NCBI GenBank assembly: GCA_937880095.1
Contig: CALFLK010000025.1
Coordinates: 1 to 64,000, forward strand
Reading direction: 5' to 3'
Length of the DNA: 64,000 bases
Source of the DNA: an uncultured Faecalibacterium sp.
GTDB lineage: Bacteria > Bacillota > Clostridia > Oscillospirales > Ruminococcaceae
The translations under genes and the position numbers were made by a program. This document shows, one piece after another, positions 16,352 through 25,151 of this stretch. The notes beneath the pieces are model-generated. The model was given only the letters and a program-made list of their open reading frames with translations. It had not been told where the DNA came from and ran no database searches. Numbering within the stretch: the stretch's first letter is position 1; every line of letters begins with the position of its first letter.

Positions 16352-17974
16352 ATGACCAATCGTGAAGAGATCGAACGCCGCAGAACGTTCGCGATCATCA
16401 GCCACCCCGACGCGGGTAAAACAACACTGACCGAAAAGCTGCTGCTGTATGGTGGAGCCATCAACCAGGCTGGTTCCGTTAAGGGCAAGCAGAGCGCACG
16501 CCATGCTGTGTCTGACTGGATGGACATTGAAAAGCAGCGTGGTATTTCGGTTACCAGTTCCGTTTTGCAGTTTGAATACAACGGCAAATGCGTGAACATT
16601 CTGGATACCCCTGGTCACCAGGACTTCTCTGAGGATACCTACCGTACCCTGATGGCAGCGGACAGCGCCGTCATGGTCATCGACGCTGCAAAGGGCGTCG
16701 AGGCACAGACCATCAAACTGTTCAAGGTTTGTACCCTGCGCCACATCCCCATTTTCACCTTCGTCAACAAGATGGACCGTGAAGCACGCGATCCTTTTGA
16801 GCTGATGGAGAACATCGAGGAGATTCTGGGCATCAAGACCTACCCCATGAACTGGCCCATCGGCTGCGGTAAGCAGTTTAAGGGCGTGTTCGACCGTAAC
16901 GAGCGCAAGGTTCTGGCTTTCGAGAGCGACGGCCGTGCCAACGGCGTCAAGAAGGTCAACGAGATTCAGGCCGAGCTGGGCAGCACCGAGCTGGATGAAC
17001 TGCTGACCCCGGAGCTGCACAGCCAGCTGAACGATGAAATCGAACTGCTGGACGGTGCTGCAGAAGAATTTGATCTAGAAAAGGTTCTGGCTGGTGAGCT
17101 GAGCCCGGTATTCTTTGGCTCTGCACTGACCAACTTCGGCGTACAGCCTTTCCTGGAAAACTTCCTGCGCCTGACCAGCGCACCTCTGGCTCGTGTGGAT
17201 ATCAACACCAATGAGCCTGTAGACCCGGCACGAGACGACTTCTCTGCTTTCGTGTTTAAGATTCAGGCAAACATGAACAAGGCACACCGTGACCGTATCG
17301 CATTTATGCGTATCTGCTCCGGTAAGTTCGAGCGCGGCATGGACGCTTATCACGTTCAGCAGGGCAAGAATATCAAGCTGGCTACCGGTACCCAGCTGAT
17401 GGCTCAGGACCGCGCGATTGTTGACACTGCTTACGCAGGCGATATTATCGGTCTGTTTGATCCGGGCATCTTCTCCATCGGTGACACCTTGTGCACCGGC
17501 AAGAAGAAGGTTCAGTTTGCCGGTATCCCCACCTTTGCTCCCGAACACTTTGCTCGTGTGGAGCAGAAGGACACCATGAAGCGCAAGCAGTTCGTGAAGG
17601 GTATGGAGCAGATCGCCCAGGAGGGCGCAATCCAGATCTTCCGCGAAGTAGGCGGCGGTATGGAAGAAGTTTACGTTGGCGTTGTTGGCGTTCTGCAGCT
17701 GGAAGTGCTGGAGTACCGCCTGAACACCGAGTACAACGTAGAAATCCGTATGCAGCAGCTGCCTTTCGAGCATCTGCGCTGGATTCAGAACGATCCGGAC
17801 AGCTACAACCTGCGTGATCTGGATCTGACCAGCGATACCAAGCCGGTCGAGGATATGCGCGGCAACCGTCTGCTGCTGTTCACCAGCCCCTGGTCTATCA
17901 ACTGGGCAGAGAACCACAACGAAAACTTGCAGCTGAGCGAGTTCGGCAACGTGGATTTCAGCACCGATTACTAA
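16352..17974 (+). CDS. prfC: Peptide chain release factor 3
   Basis: 540 residues, the normal RF3 length (about 530). GTPase motifs are complete: SHPDAGKTTLTEKLL (G1), QRGISVTSS (G2), DTPGHQDFSEDTYRTL (G3, RF3-specific) and NKMDRE (G4). Domains II and III follow, with PTFAPEHFARV and GGGMEEVYVGVVGVLQLEVLEYRL. RF3 recycles RF1/RF2 from the ribosome after peptide release and supports translational quality control. It is monocistronic between its own promoter and a strong terminator. The start is supported by AAAAGGAAA. Confidence 0.97.
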   Translation: MTNREEIERRRTFAIISHPDAGKTTLTEKLLLYGGAINQAGSVKGKQSARHAVSDWMDIEKQRGISVTSSVLQFEYNGKCVNILDTPGHQDFSEDTYRTLMAADSAVMVIDAAKGVEAQTIKLFKVCTLRHIPIFTFVNKMDREARDPFELMENIEEILGIKTYPMNWPIGCGKQFKGVFDRNERKVLAFESDGRANGVKKVNEIQAELGSTELDELLTPELHSQLNDEIELLDGAAEEFDLEKVLAGELSPVFFGSALTNFGVQPFLENFLRLTSAPLARVDINTNEPVDPARDDFSAFVFKIQANMNKAHRDRIAFMRICSGKFERGMDAYHVQQGKNIKLATGTQLMAQDRAIVDTAYAGDIIGLFDPGIFSIGDTLCTGKKKVQFAGIPTFAPEHFARVEQKDTMKRKQFVKGMEQIAQEGAIQIFREVGGGMEEVYVGVVGVLQLEVLEYRLNTEYNVEIRMQQLPFEHLRWIQNDPDSYNLRDLDLTSDTKPVEDMRGNRLLLFTSPWSINWAENHNENLQLSEFGNVDFSTDY

Positions 17975-17985
17975 GATTTTGCACC

Positions 17986-18026
17986 AAAAAGCCCCTTTGT
18001 GTGGAAAACACAAAGGGGCTTTTCTT
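17986..18026. terminator. Bidirectional terminator between prfC and pulA
   Basis: AGCCCCTTTGTG and CACAAAGGGGCT form a perfect 12-bp stem with a 7-base loop. An A run lies before it and a T run after it, so it works for both convergent genes. Confidence 0.93.
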
Positions 18027-19980
18027 ATTCCATTCCGAATACGGTAACGCTTACCGGCATTACTGTGGTTTCTCCCTGTACCGGAGTTGTATTTTGCTTC
18101 CACAGGGTAGAATCGACACCATTGCACAAAAGGTTCCATTTTCCTTCCGGCAGATGCACCCTGCAATCCTTCGGCAGCGGATTATAATATACCGCAATCT
18201 TGCGCCAAGGGGTATCATCCTCCGGGTCTGCAATCAAAGTCCATGCTACCATAGGTTCTACCGTGTGCATAAAGTGAATTGCATTGGGGGTACGAGCATC
18301 CCATGCGCTCAAACGGGGGAACTGCGCACGCAGTCCCAGCAGACCTTTGTAGTAGGCAACCAAATCGCTGTATTTTTCCGTGCGGGTCCAGTCCAGCTGA
18401 TTGATGGTCTGGTCGCTGTTGTAGCTGTTGTGTTCGCCCCACTTGGTACGGGCAAACTCCTCACCCGCCAGCATAAAAGGAATACCCAGACAGGTCAGAT
18501 AAATACCGGCACACATCCGGTTTTGTGCCAAGACTCTTTCCTCACGGCTTTCGTAATCCGGCACCTGATGGGCTACTCGTTGTAATTTATCCCACAGGGT
18601 ATAGTTGTCGTGCGCCGATACATAGCTGATGACCTGTCCCGGTGTTTTGGGGCAGAACGTCTTGCTGCGGCACCATGCCGTCACACTGTCACCCACGCCG
18701 AAACGGCTTTCCCACTGACCGCTCACATAACCTGGCTCACGCGCATCAAAGCAGCTGCCCTTAATGGCATCCCGCGTGCCATCCGAGAATACGCCGATGC
18801 GGTCATCCAGCAAATACACATTGCCCTTGTCGCTTGCCATGGCGTGCATCGCACTGGCACCACCCTGCCAAGGTTCGCCATACATCAGGATACTTTCTCC
18901 GCCGGGCAGTGCATCCAGTGCCGCACGGGCTGCGTTCATGGTATCCACATCAATCAGACCCATTAGGTCAAATCGGAAGCCGTCCAAATGGTACTCGCTT
19001 GCCCAGTACACCAGCGAATCCAAAATATAGCGTCGGCACATGGCGCGTTCACTGGCAAGCTCATTGCCACATCCGCTGCCGTTGGAGGGCGTTCCATCCG
19101 GGTTCTGGCGGAAGAAATAATACGGTACCGTATCATTCAGCGGATTTTCCCAATGGTACATATGATTATATACCACGTCCATAATCACGCCGATTCCCGC
19201 TTCGTGCAGTACCTGAATCATCTGCTTCAGTTCCTGCACACGCACTTCACCGCGGTACGGGTCGGTTGCATAACTGCCTTCCGGCACATTGTAGTTGATG
19301 GGGTCATATCCCCAGTTGTAGCGGCTGGGTGTGGTGCGCTCTTCGTTCACGCTGCCGAAATCATAAATGGGCATCAGCTGCACATAGGAAACGCCCTGCT
19401 GCTTCAGATAGTTCAGGCAGGTCGGGAACTTTCCTTCGCCTCGCAGCGTGGTATCTGCATTGGTAAATGCCAGATATTTTCCCTGATGTGCCAGCGGTAC
19501 ACCGCTGGACAAATCGGACGAAAAATCGCGCACACTGATTTCCCAAATCCAACGATTCTGCGGCGGGATATTAGGGCGTTTGTCCTTTTCCCAGCCCTCC
19601 GGATTTGCGGATTTCGGGCTGATAATCATACCCCGCAAACCATTGATGCCTGCGGTGCGGGCATAAGGGTCTACCGTTTCCCGGTCGATTCCATCCACCG
19701 TCACCGAAAATGTATAATAGCGTCCGTCCTGGTCGCCTTCCAGCACACAGCTCCAAACGCCTTTTTCGCCGCGCTTGAGCGCAACTTCTTCTTCCGCTAA
19801 AGCGCCCTGACCGTTGCGGTACAAAAGCACCGATACTTTTTCTGCTGTAGGTGCCCACAACCGCAGCGTCGTAGCCTGGGGGGTGTATTCCGGACCCAGC
19901 GGGCCATCATAATCATATTGCTCTGCAAATTCCCGGCTTTCCAGCCATTCTTTCCAGCGCAGCGGCGAAATTTTATTCAT
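18025..19980 (-). CDS. pulA: Type I pullulanase (GH13)
   Basis: 651 residues from ATG 19980, with AAGGAG 11 bases upstream. An in-frame TTG 24 bases earlier lies ahead of that site and is not favoured. It cleaves alpha-1,6 bonds in pullulan, glycogen and limit dextrins. Residues 40-130 are a CBM48-like beta domain. The GH13 barrel follows with YNWGYDPINYNVPEGSY (type I pullulanase hallmark), GFRFDLMGLID (nucleophile Asp), MYGEPW (acid Glu) and SAHDNYTLWDKL (conserved His-Asp), then a C-terminal beta domain. There is no signal peptide, so it acts inside the cell, probably on glycogen or imported maltodextrins. Confidence 0.95.
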   Translation of the reverse strand: MNKISPLRWKEWLESREFAEQYDYDGPLGPEYTPQATTLRLWAPTAEKVSVLLYRNGQGALAEEEVALKRGEKGVWSCVLEGDQDGRYYTFSVTVDGIDRETVDPYARTAGINGLRGMIISPKSANPEGWEKDKRPNIPPQNRWIWEISVRDFSSDLSSGVPLAHQGKYLAFTNADTTLRGEGKFPTCLNYLKQQGVSYVQLMPIYDFGSVNEERTTPSRYNWGYDPINYNVPEGSYATDPYRGEVRVQELKQMIQVLHEAGIGVIMDVVYNHMYHWENPLNDTVPYYFFRQNPDGTPSNGSGCGNELASERAMCRRYILDSLVYWASEYHLDGFRFDLMGLIDVDTMNAARAALDALPGGESILMYGEPWQGGASAMHAMASDKGNVYLLDDRIGVFSDGTRDAIKGSCFDAREPGYVSGQWESRFGVGDSVTAWCRSKTFCPKTPGQVISYVSAHDNYTLWDKLQRVAHQVPDYESREERVLAQNRMCAGIYLTCLGIPFMLAGEEFARTKWGEHNSYNSDQTINQLDWTRTEKYSDLVAYYKGLLGLRAQFPRLSAWDARTPNAIHFMHTVEPMVAWTLIADPEDDTPWRKIAVYYNPLPKDCRVHLPEGKWNLLCNGVDSTLWKQNTTPVQGETTVMPVSVTVFGME

Positions 19981-20156
19981 GGATTCTCGTACTCCTTCAG
20001 GCAAATCGTTCTAGGCTCATACGTTTTAATAATAGCCTTTTTGCGGCATTTTTGCAAGCAATTCCCAGATATGCAAGCAGTGCTTTCCCCCTTGCGGTGT
20101 TTGTGCTACAATAGCGTCATCACCATCTTTATTTTATAATAATGGAGGGGTTTTCC

Positions 20157-22190
20157 ATGGGATATACAACCGACTGGGAAAATATCATGAACAACGCATT
20201 CGGAAAGGGCGGACGCCCCAACTTCGGCACCAGCGCCGATGATGGGCTGTCCTCTACGCTGGATGCGATGACCCGTGCCTTGCAGGACCAGCAAAAAGAG
20301 CTGGATGCCCGGATTCAGGCACAGACCCGCGCCATAAAAGAAAGCGACGACGCCACCCAGTGTGCACTGCACGAAAGCCGCCAAATGTTAAAACAGATGG
20401 AAAACGACGGTCTGCTGGCAAAGGGGACCAGTCAGGTTGCACCGGAGCATCAGGGTAGTTTTCTGGGTTTGGCAGATGCCATTAAGGAAAAGGTTCTGGG
20501 TCAGGATGCTTTTGTGGACAGTCTGGTGCGCGCTATGCGCCGACCCTTTGTGCTGGGCACAGAGGGCGAAGCCGCAAAAAATGTGATTTTAATTTGCGGC
20601 AGTGAGGGAACCGGTCGCCACTATGCACTGCGCTGCGTTGCGCAGGAAATGGCGGCACGGGGTCTGATTCGCAGCGATAAGCCCGCCATGATGGATTTGG
20701 CGCTGTACAATGACCCCGGCGACGAAAAGCTGTTCTTACAGGATTTGTACGCAGCTTTGCACGCCTCCGGCGAGATGCTGCTGTTTGAGCATTACGAGCA
20801 GTGCCACCCCGGCTTTTTGAATTTGCTGGCGGATTTGGCAATCCACGGCAGCGCACAGCTGAACAGCCGCTATCTGGTGAAAGATGGTATTCTGGTAGAC
20901 GCTGGGACTGCGCTGGCTCCCGGTACGGTGGGTAATCTGACCCCCCGCGGCAAATATATGATTTTCTTTTCTCCCAAGGGACGGGAAAAGCTGGCAGACA
21001 AATTTGGTGCCGGCATGGTTGCCGCTGTGGGCGATGTATGCCAAACTGGCGCTTATACCGCCGAAAGCCTACAAAAGCTGGCAGCCCAAAGCCTAAACAA
21101 GCTGGCGCAAAAGGTAAACACCCGCCTGAATCTGAAACTGCGTGCGGGTGTGGACGTGCGCGATTGGGTCGCTGCGCGGCATAATAAATCGGAGGGTGCG
21201 GGCGCATTGGCAAGCATCTGTGACCAGATGTTCCGTGCGCTGAGCGAATATTGTCTGGATCAGGATACTGCCCTGACCGGGCAGGTCGCGCTGACCATTC
21301 AGGACAACACCCCTTACTTTTCCATCGAAAACGCGCCTGCACGCCCCCTGCTGGAGCTTTTACCCACTGAGTATACCGGCGCACTGGAGGCAGTTCAGCA
21401 GGAAATGGACCGCATTGTGGGTCTGACTGAGCTGAAACAGTATGTGATGGACCTGGCAGACAATGTGCGTGTCCAGCAGCGCCGAGCAGAAGCAGGTCTG
21501 CCCACCAGCGACATCACTATGCACATGATTTTCTCTGGCAATCCGGGTACTGGTAAAACTACCATCGCCCGCCTACTGGCGCGCTATCTGAAAGCCATCG
21601 GCGCACTGTCCGGCGGCCAGTTGGTGGAGGTCAGCCGTGCTGATCTGGTCGGCAGATACAGCGGTCATACCGCTCCGCTGACCAACAGCGTGATTCAAAG
21701 TGCACTGGGCGGTGTGCTGTTCATTGACGAAGCATACAGTCTGTACCGCGGCGAGCAGGACAGCTTCGGTCTGGAGGCTATCGACACGCTGGTCAAGGGC
21801 ATGGAAGATCACCGCAACGATCTGGTGGTGGTTCTGGCAGGTTACACCCGTGAGATGAACGAATTTTTGACGGCAAACAGCGGTCTTGCCAGCCGTTTCC
21901 CCAACCAGCTGGAATTCCCGGATTACACCGGCGAAGAACTTCTGGCAATCACCAAGATTCAGGCCAAGACGAAGGGCTATGCGATTGACCCCGCCGCCGA
22001 ACCCGCTTTGCTGGAATACTACACCGCCCAGCAGGCAGAAAATGCCGATACTGCGGGCAACGGACGTCTGGCACGCAACACGCTGGAAAAGGCAATTTTG
22101 AATCAGAGCCGCCGCATTGCCAGCGATATGAATGCTTCGTTGGAAATGCTGCTCCCCAGCGATTTCTCTCTGGGCGAGAGCGCGCAATAA
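20157..22190 (+). CDS. AAA ATPase with one degenerate and one CbxX/SpoVK-type AAA module
   Basis: 677 residues from ATG 20157 (GGAGGGG upstream, extended -10 TGCTACAAT at 20104-20112). A short helical region (1-100) is followed by a ClpB-D2-like module (about 105-400) beginning VLGQDAFVDSLVRAMRRPFV. Its Walker A reads CGSEGTGRHYAL, with the Lys-Thr lost, so it cannot bind ATP normally. The second module (about 410-677) is CbxX/CfxQ/SpoVK-like and complete: FSGNPGTGKTTIARLLA (Walker A), GGVLFIDEAYSLYR (Walker B), the ANSGLASRFPNQLEFPDY arginine finger and GNGRLARN (sensor 2). SpoVK-type proteins act in sporulation, but others remodel enzymes. The role here is unknown. Confidence 0.85.
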   Translation: MGYTTDWENIMNNAFGKGGRPNFGTSADDGLSSTLDAMTRALQDQQKELDARIQAQTRAIKESDDATQCALHESRQMLKQMENDGLLAKGTSQVAPEHQGSFLGLADAIKEKVLGQDAFVDSLVRAMRRPFVLGTEGEAAKNVILICGSEGTGRHYALRCVAQEMAARGLIRSDKPAMMDLALYNDPGDEKLFLQDLYAALHASGEMLLFEHYEQCHPGFLNLLADLAIHGSAQLNSRYLVKDGILVDAGTALAPGTVGNLTPRGKYMIFFSPKGREKLADKFGAGMVAAVGDVCQTGAYTAESLQKLAAQSLNKLAQKVNTRLNLKLRAGVDVRDWVAARHNKSEGAGALASICDQMFRALSEYCLDQDTALTGQVALTIQDNTPYFSIENAPARPLLELLPTEYTGALEAVQQEMDRIVGLTELKQYVMDLADNVRVQQRRAEAGLPTSDITMHMIFSGNPGTGKTTIARLLARYLKAIGALSGGQLVEVSRADLVGRYSGHTAPLTNSVIQSALGGVLFIDEAYSLYRGEQDSFGLEAIDTLVKGMEDHRNDLVVVLAGYTREMNEFLTANSGLASRFPNQLEFPDYTGEELLAITKIQAKTKGYAIDPAAEPALLEYYTAQQAENADTAGNGRLARNTLEKAILNQSRRIASDMNASLEMLLPSDFSLGESAQ

Positions 22191-22199
22191 TCTCATAAC

Positions 22200-22240
22200 A
22201 AAAATCCCCCCGCCACTGTATTTTGGCAGGGGGATTTTTT
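22200..22240. terminator. Bidirectional terminator between the AAA ATPase and M23-like genes
   Basis: AAAATCCCCCCGCCA and TGGCAGGGGGATTTT pair with one bulge, with A and T runs on either side. Confidence 0.85.
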
Positions 22241-22283
22241 ATGTGGTTTTCAAAGCGACTTTCGCCTTTCTGTGGCAAATCCT

Positions 22284-23591
22284 TTAGTCTTTTGCGAACA
22301 GACCGCCGTTTCCGTTGAACAGCTCAAATGGGTCGATGCTCTTTTTGCCGATTTTTACGTCCAGTGTCAGGGTTTCTGCTGCTGTACCAACCGGGTTATT
22401 CATTGCCAGCTGGTCGCCTTCGCTGACCCAAATGTCTTGCAGTCCATATATGTAGCTGCGCACACCGCAGCCGTGGTCAATAACCACTGTGTTACCGGTC
22501 AGCTTCAATTCGCCCGCATACACCACCGTACCCGCTGTGGGGGTAATGACCTCAGTACCCGGCTCGGTTGCAAACACGGTGGAGTTGGACTTGCCGCCCA
22601 CCTGACCGTCCCGCACTTTCTGCATTCCGTAACCAATCAAAATGCTTTGATACTGTACCGGCTTATCCCAAGCCACCACCCACTGACGGGGTCCGCTGGG
22701 TGCGCCATACAAACGCCAGATGATATCACGGAACTCCTGCTCTGCGCCTTCGGAGACCTCTGTTTCAGGCAACGCATCCGCTGTGCCAAATACCCGCTCG
22801 TTGACGCGCAGCTCCACCTGCGTTTCCACATCACCCATAGAAACCGTGATGGTGTGCTTTTTCACATCCGCATTATACGCTGCGCCCAGATAACCGACCC
22901 AGCCGGAGCCGTCGGGCTGGAACTGTACCGTACCCAGCTCACTTTTCAAAACAGGCGGTGTATCGCCTAAAAGTCCCGTTACATGAACCGCAACCGCATC
23001 GCCTTGGCGAATCTCATCTGCCGAGAATGTCACACGCGGGGTCGCCAGCATCGTGAAGCTGAAACGGTATCCGTACCAGCCCATCGGGCGGGCAGGCTGC
23101 TCTGCGCGGGGATTTTTTGCTACCTTTGCCGTAGGCTGCGCCAGCATTTCCTGTGTAACACCACTGGGCAAACGCCACAGCTGCATCTCCACCTCATAAG
23201 TGCCGTTTTCCTGAAAATGAAACTCTGTATATTCTTTCAGGCTGCCGGTAAATACCGTCTGACCGCTTTCCTTATGGTGAATCTTCAGGGATATCTGTGC
23301 GGGGTCTGCCCATTCCGGAATGGTCAGTTCCGGGCGCGCTTCCGAAATATCCCCCAGCTTTTGCACGGTCAGGGTGTTGCTTTGGGCAAATACCCGGTCT
23401 GCCAGCGCGCCAATCAGCGGAACCTGCCAGCAATAGCCGTTCTTTTCCAGCGGTACCCCGGCAAAGCTCACCCCCTCACTGCTGGGCAAATCATCCTCCC
23501 CGACAGAATACCAGCTGATGCCAACCACGATGCCCAAAAAAAGCACCACGCCCAGCACCACGCCCAAGAGCCATAACAAAAAGCGTTTCAT
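22284..23591 (-). CDS. Membrane-anchored M23-like protein without zinc ligands
   Basis: 435 residues from ATG 23591 (GGGGAGGG upstream). A single N-terminal helix (residues 3-27) anchors a large extracellular part. Residues 50-310 look beta-rich and unassigned. Residues about 330-435 have the LytM/M23 fold: IGYGMQKVRDGQVGGKS, then PGTEVITPTAGTVVYAGEL and NTVVIDHGCGVRSYIYGL. All three zinc-binding motifs are gone: the HxGxD position reads NSTVFA, the LYAHL position IYGL, and the HLHFE position TLDVKI. Such degenerate LytM proteins usually regulate or scaffold, as EnvC and SpoIIQ-like proteins do. I infer no hydrolase activity. Confidence 0.78.
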   Translation of the reverse strand: MKRFLLWLLGVVLGVVLFLGIVVGISWYSVGEDDLPSSEGVSFAGVPLEKNGYCWQVPLIGALADRVFAQSNTLTVQKLGDISEARPELTIPEWADPAQISLKIHHKESGQTVFTGSLKEYTEFHFQENGTYEVEMQLWRLPSGVTQEMLAQPTAKVAKNPRAEQPARPMGWYGYRFSFTMLATPRVTFSADEIRQGDAVAVHVTGLLGDTPPVLKSELGTVQFQPDGSGWVGYLGAAYNADVKKHTITVSMGDVETQVELRVNERVFGTADALPETEVSEGAEQEFRDIIWRLYGAPSGPRQWVVAWDKPVQYQSILIGYGMQKVRDGQVGGKSNSTVFATEPGTEVITPTAGTVVYAGELKLTGNTVVIDHGCGVRSYIYGLQDIWVSEGDQLAMNNPVGTAAETLTLDVKIGKKSIDPFELFNGNGGLFAKD

Positions 23592-23615
23592 ACGCGTTTT
23601 CCCTCCCCTGCATAC

Positions 23616-23674
23616 AAAAAAGCCGCAGACCTCCAAGACCTACCCACACAGGGGTAAGCCGGACAGTCTGCGGC
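23616..23674 (-). terminator. Terminator of the acidic membrane protein gene
   Basis: GCCGCAGAC (23622-23630) and GTCTGCGGC (23666-23674) pair, with a T run on the minus strand after the stem. An internal TACCC/GGGTA pair shortens the loop. Confidence 0.7.
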
Positions 23675-23685
23675 AAACTTCGAAA

Positions 23686-23976
23686 TTACTCAGCAGTTTC
23701 GTCTGCGGGCTCTTCCACAGCTTCTTCTGCAGGCTCTTCCACCGGTGCTTCCTCAGCGGGAGCTTCGACAGCTTCTGCCTCGCAAACCTGTTCCGGGTCG
23801 ATTTCGATTTCTACTTCCTGCTCTTCTTCCGGAGCCATCTCATCATCACCGAACAGCAGTTCTTCGTACTCGTCTAGCTCTTTTTCGCGGCGGCGCAGGT
23901 ACACTGCACCAACTGCCAGCGCACCGGCAGCAGCAGACAAAGCAGCAATCGCAGCGACAAAACCAGTCTTTTTCAT
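23686..23976 (-). CDS. Small membrane-anchored acidic protein
   Basis: 96 residues from ATG 23976 (AAAAGGAG, 8 bases). MKKTGFVAAIAALSAAAGALAVGAVYLRRR is a membrane helix followed by a positive stop-transfer. The remaining 65 residues are mostly Glu, Ala, Pro and Val with imperfect PAEEAP/VEEPAEE repeats. The RRR after the helix would keep the acidic tail in the cytoplasm. It has a good promoter (24039-24067) and a terminator, so it is a separate gene. I do not recognise a family; similar short Glu-rich membrane proteins are common in Clostridia and unnamed. Confidence 0.7.
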   Translation of the reverse strand: MKKTGFVAAIAALSAAAGALAVGAVYLRRREKELDEYEELLFGDDEMAPEEEQEVEIEIDPEQVCEAEAVEAPAEEAPVEEPAEEAVEEPADETAE

Positions 23977-24038
23977 GGTAAAGCTCCTTTTCCTAAACCC
24001 CACAAAAAATCTGTGAGGTGATATTTTGAATCGCCTTT

Positions 24039-24067
24039 ATTATAGCGATATTTTAGGCAAATTACAA
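24039..24067 (-). promoter_or_regulatory. Promoter of the acidic membrane protein gene
   Basis: Minus strand TTGTAA, 17 bases, TATAAT. The -35 box overlaps the mutY stop codon. Leader about 55 bases. Confidence 0.75.
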
Positions 24068-25147
24068 GATTTTCGTTTTTGGCACTTCCAGCATCTGCTT
24101 GCGGTACGCCTTAAAAGCCCCCGGCAAGGTATATTCCTGCTCCAGCTGTTCCCGGCTTGCCCAGACATAGCCATCCGGCAAAGGCTGCGCAGGTGCGTAA
24201 AATTTCCAGCCGGACATATGCCATTCCAGATGGGTAAAGATGTGCTTTGCTTTGGGCAATGCCTCGCATAAAGGCGCAGCCGCAAATGCTGCGGCGGTAT
24301 CAATGCCGATTTCCGCCAGTGCCTTTTGCATTTCCGCCGGGCTGGCAAAAGAAGTATCCTCCCACAAAGGCGGCTCCCACAAACCCGCCAGCAAACCGGT
24401 TTTCGGACGCTGATGCAAAAGCCAGCCCTCCGGGCTTTCTACCAGCGCAATCGCCACCGGAAGGACACGTCTTGCTTTGGGGCGCGCCTTTACCGGGAGC
24501 TGTAATGCAGTACCGGCAGCGCGTGCTTTACAAAGCTCTTTCCAGGGACACTGCTCGCACAGCGGCGCACCATTGGGCAGGCACACCAGCGCGCCCAGTT
24601 CCATAAGTGCCTGATTAAAATCGCCCGGTGCTTCTTTCGGCTGTAATGCTGCCGCACGCGCCGTCAAATCTTTTTTGACCGCAGGCTCACTTACACAGCG
24701 GCGGTCATCATCCAAACGGGACAGCACACGCAACACATTGCCGTCTACCGCAGGTACTGGGATGCCAAAGCTGATAGACGCTACCGCACCGGCGGTATAT
24801 GCACCGATCCCCGGCAGTTTCAGCAGTGCGTCATAATCTGCCGGCAATTCACCGCCGTACTGCTCACACACGATTTGCGCCGCTTTCTGCAAGTTGCGTA
24901 CGCGGCTGTAATAACCAAGCCCTTCCCATAGTTTGTGCAGCTTTTCGCCATCACAAGCAGCAAGTGCCGGAATATCCGGGCAGGCTGCTAAAAAACGCTC
25001 ATAATACGGCAGAACCGCTGTCATGCGGGTCTGCTGCAGCATGATCTCGCTCAGCCAGATATGATAAGGGGTGGGGTCCTGCCGAAAAGGTAGGGTGCGC
25101 CGGTTGGCATAAAACCAATCCAGCAAAAGGGATGCGCATTGCTCCAT
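24062..25147 (-). CDS. mutY: A/G-specific adenine glycosylase
   Basis: 361 residues from ATG 25147 (GGAG, 7 bases, overlapping the end of the upstream gene). It removes adenine mispaired with 8-oxoguanine. The helix-hairpin-helix (LLKLPGIGAYTAGAVASI) and the catalytic Asp (VPAVDGNVLRVLSRL) are present, as is the catalytic Glu in SEIMLQQTR. The iron-sulphur cluster cysteines read C-x7-C-x2-C-x5-C (VCLPNGAPLCEQCPWKELC). A C-terminal NUDIX-like 8-oxoG-recognition domain covers residues 240-361. It starts 4 bases after the polytopic membrane protein gene, so the two are translationally coupled. Confidence 0.95.
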   Translation of the reverse strand: MEQCASLLLDWFYANRRTLPFRQDPTPYHIWLSEIMLQQTRMTAVLPYYERFLAACPDIPALAACDGEKLHKLWEGLGYYSRVRNLQKAAQIVCEQYGGELPADYDALLKLPGIGAYTAGAVASISFGIPVPAVDGNVLRVLSRLDDDRRCVSEPAVKKDLTARAAALQPKEAPGDFNQALMELGALVCLPNGAPLCEQCPWKELCKARAAGTALQLPVKARPKARRVLPVAIALVESPEGWLLHQRPKTGLLAGLWEPPLWEDTSFASPAEMQKALAEIGIDTAAAFAAAPLCEALPKAKHIFTHLEWHMSGWKFYAPAQPLPDGYVWASREQLEQEYTLPGAFKAYRKQMLEVPKTKIL

Positions 25148-25151
25148 AGAT

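Noticed and set aside
24062..25147. MutY iron-sulphur motif with one extra residue (C-x7-C instead of C-x6-C)
   Set aside because: The CLPNGAP-type spacing is common in clostridial MutY, so it is not a defect.
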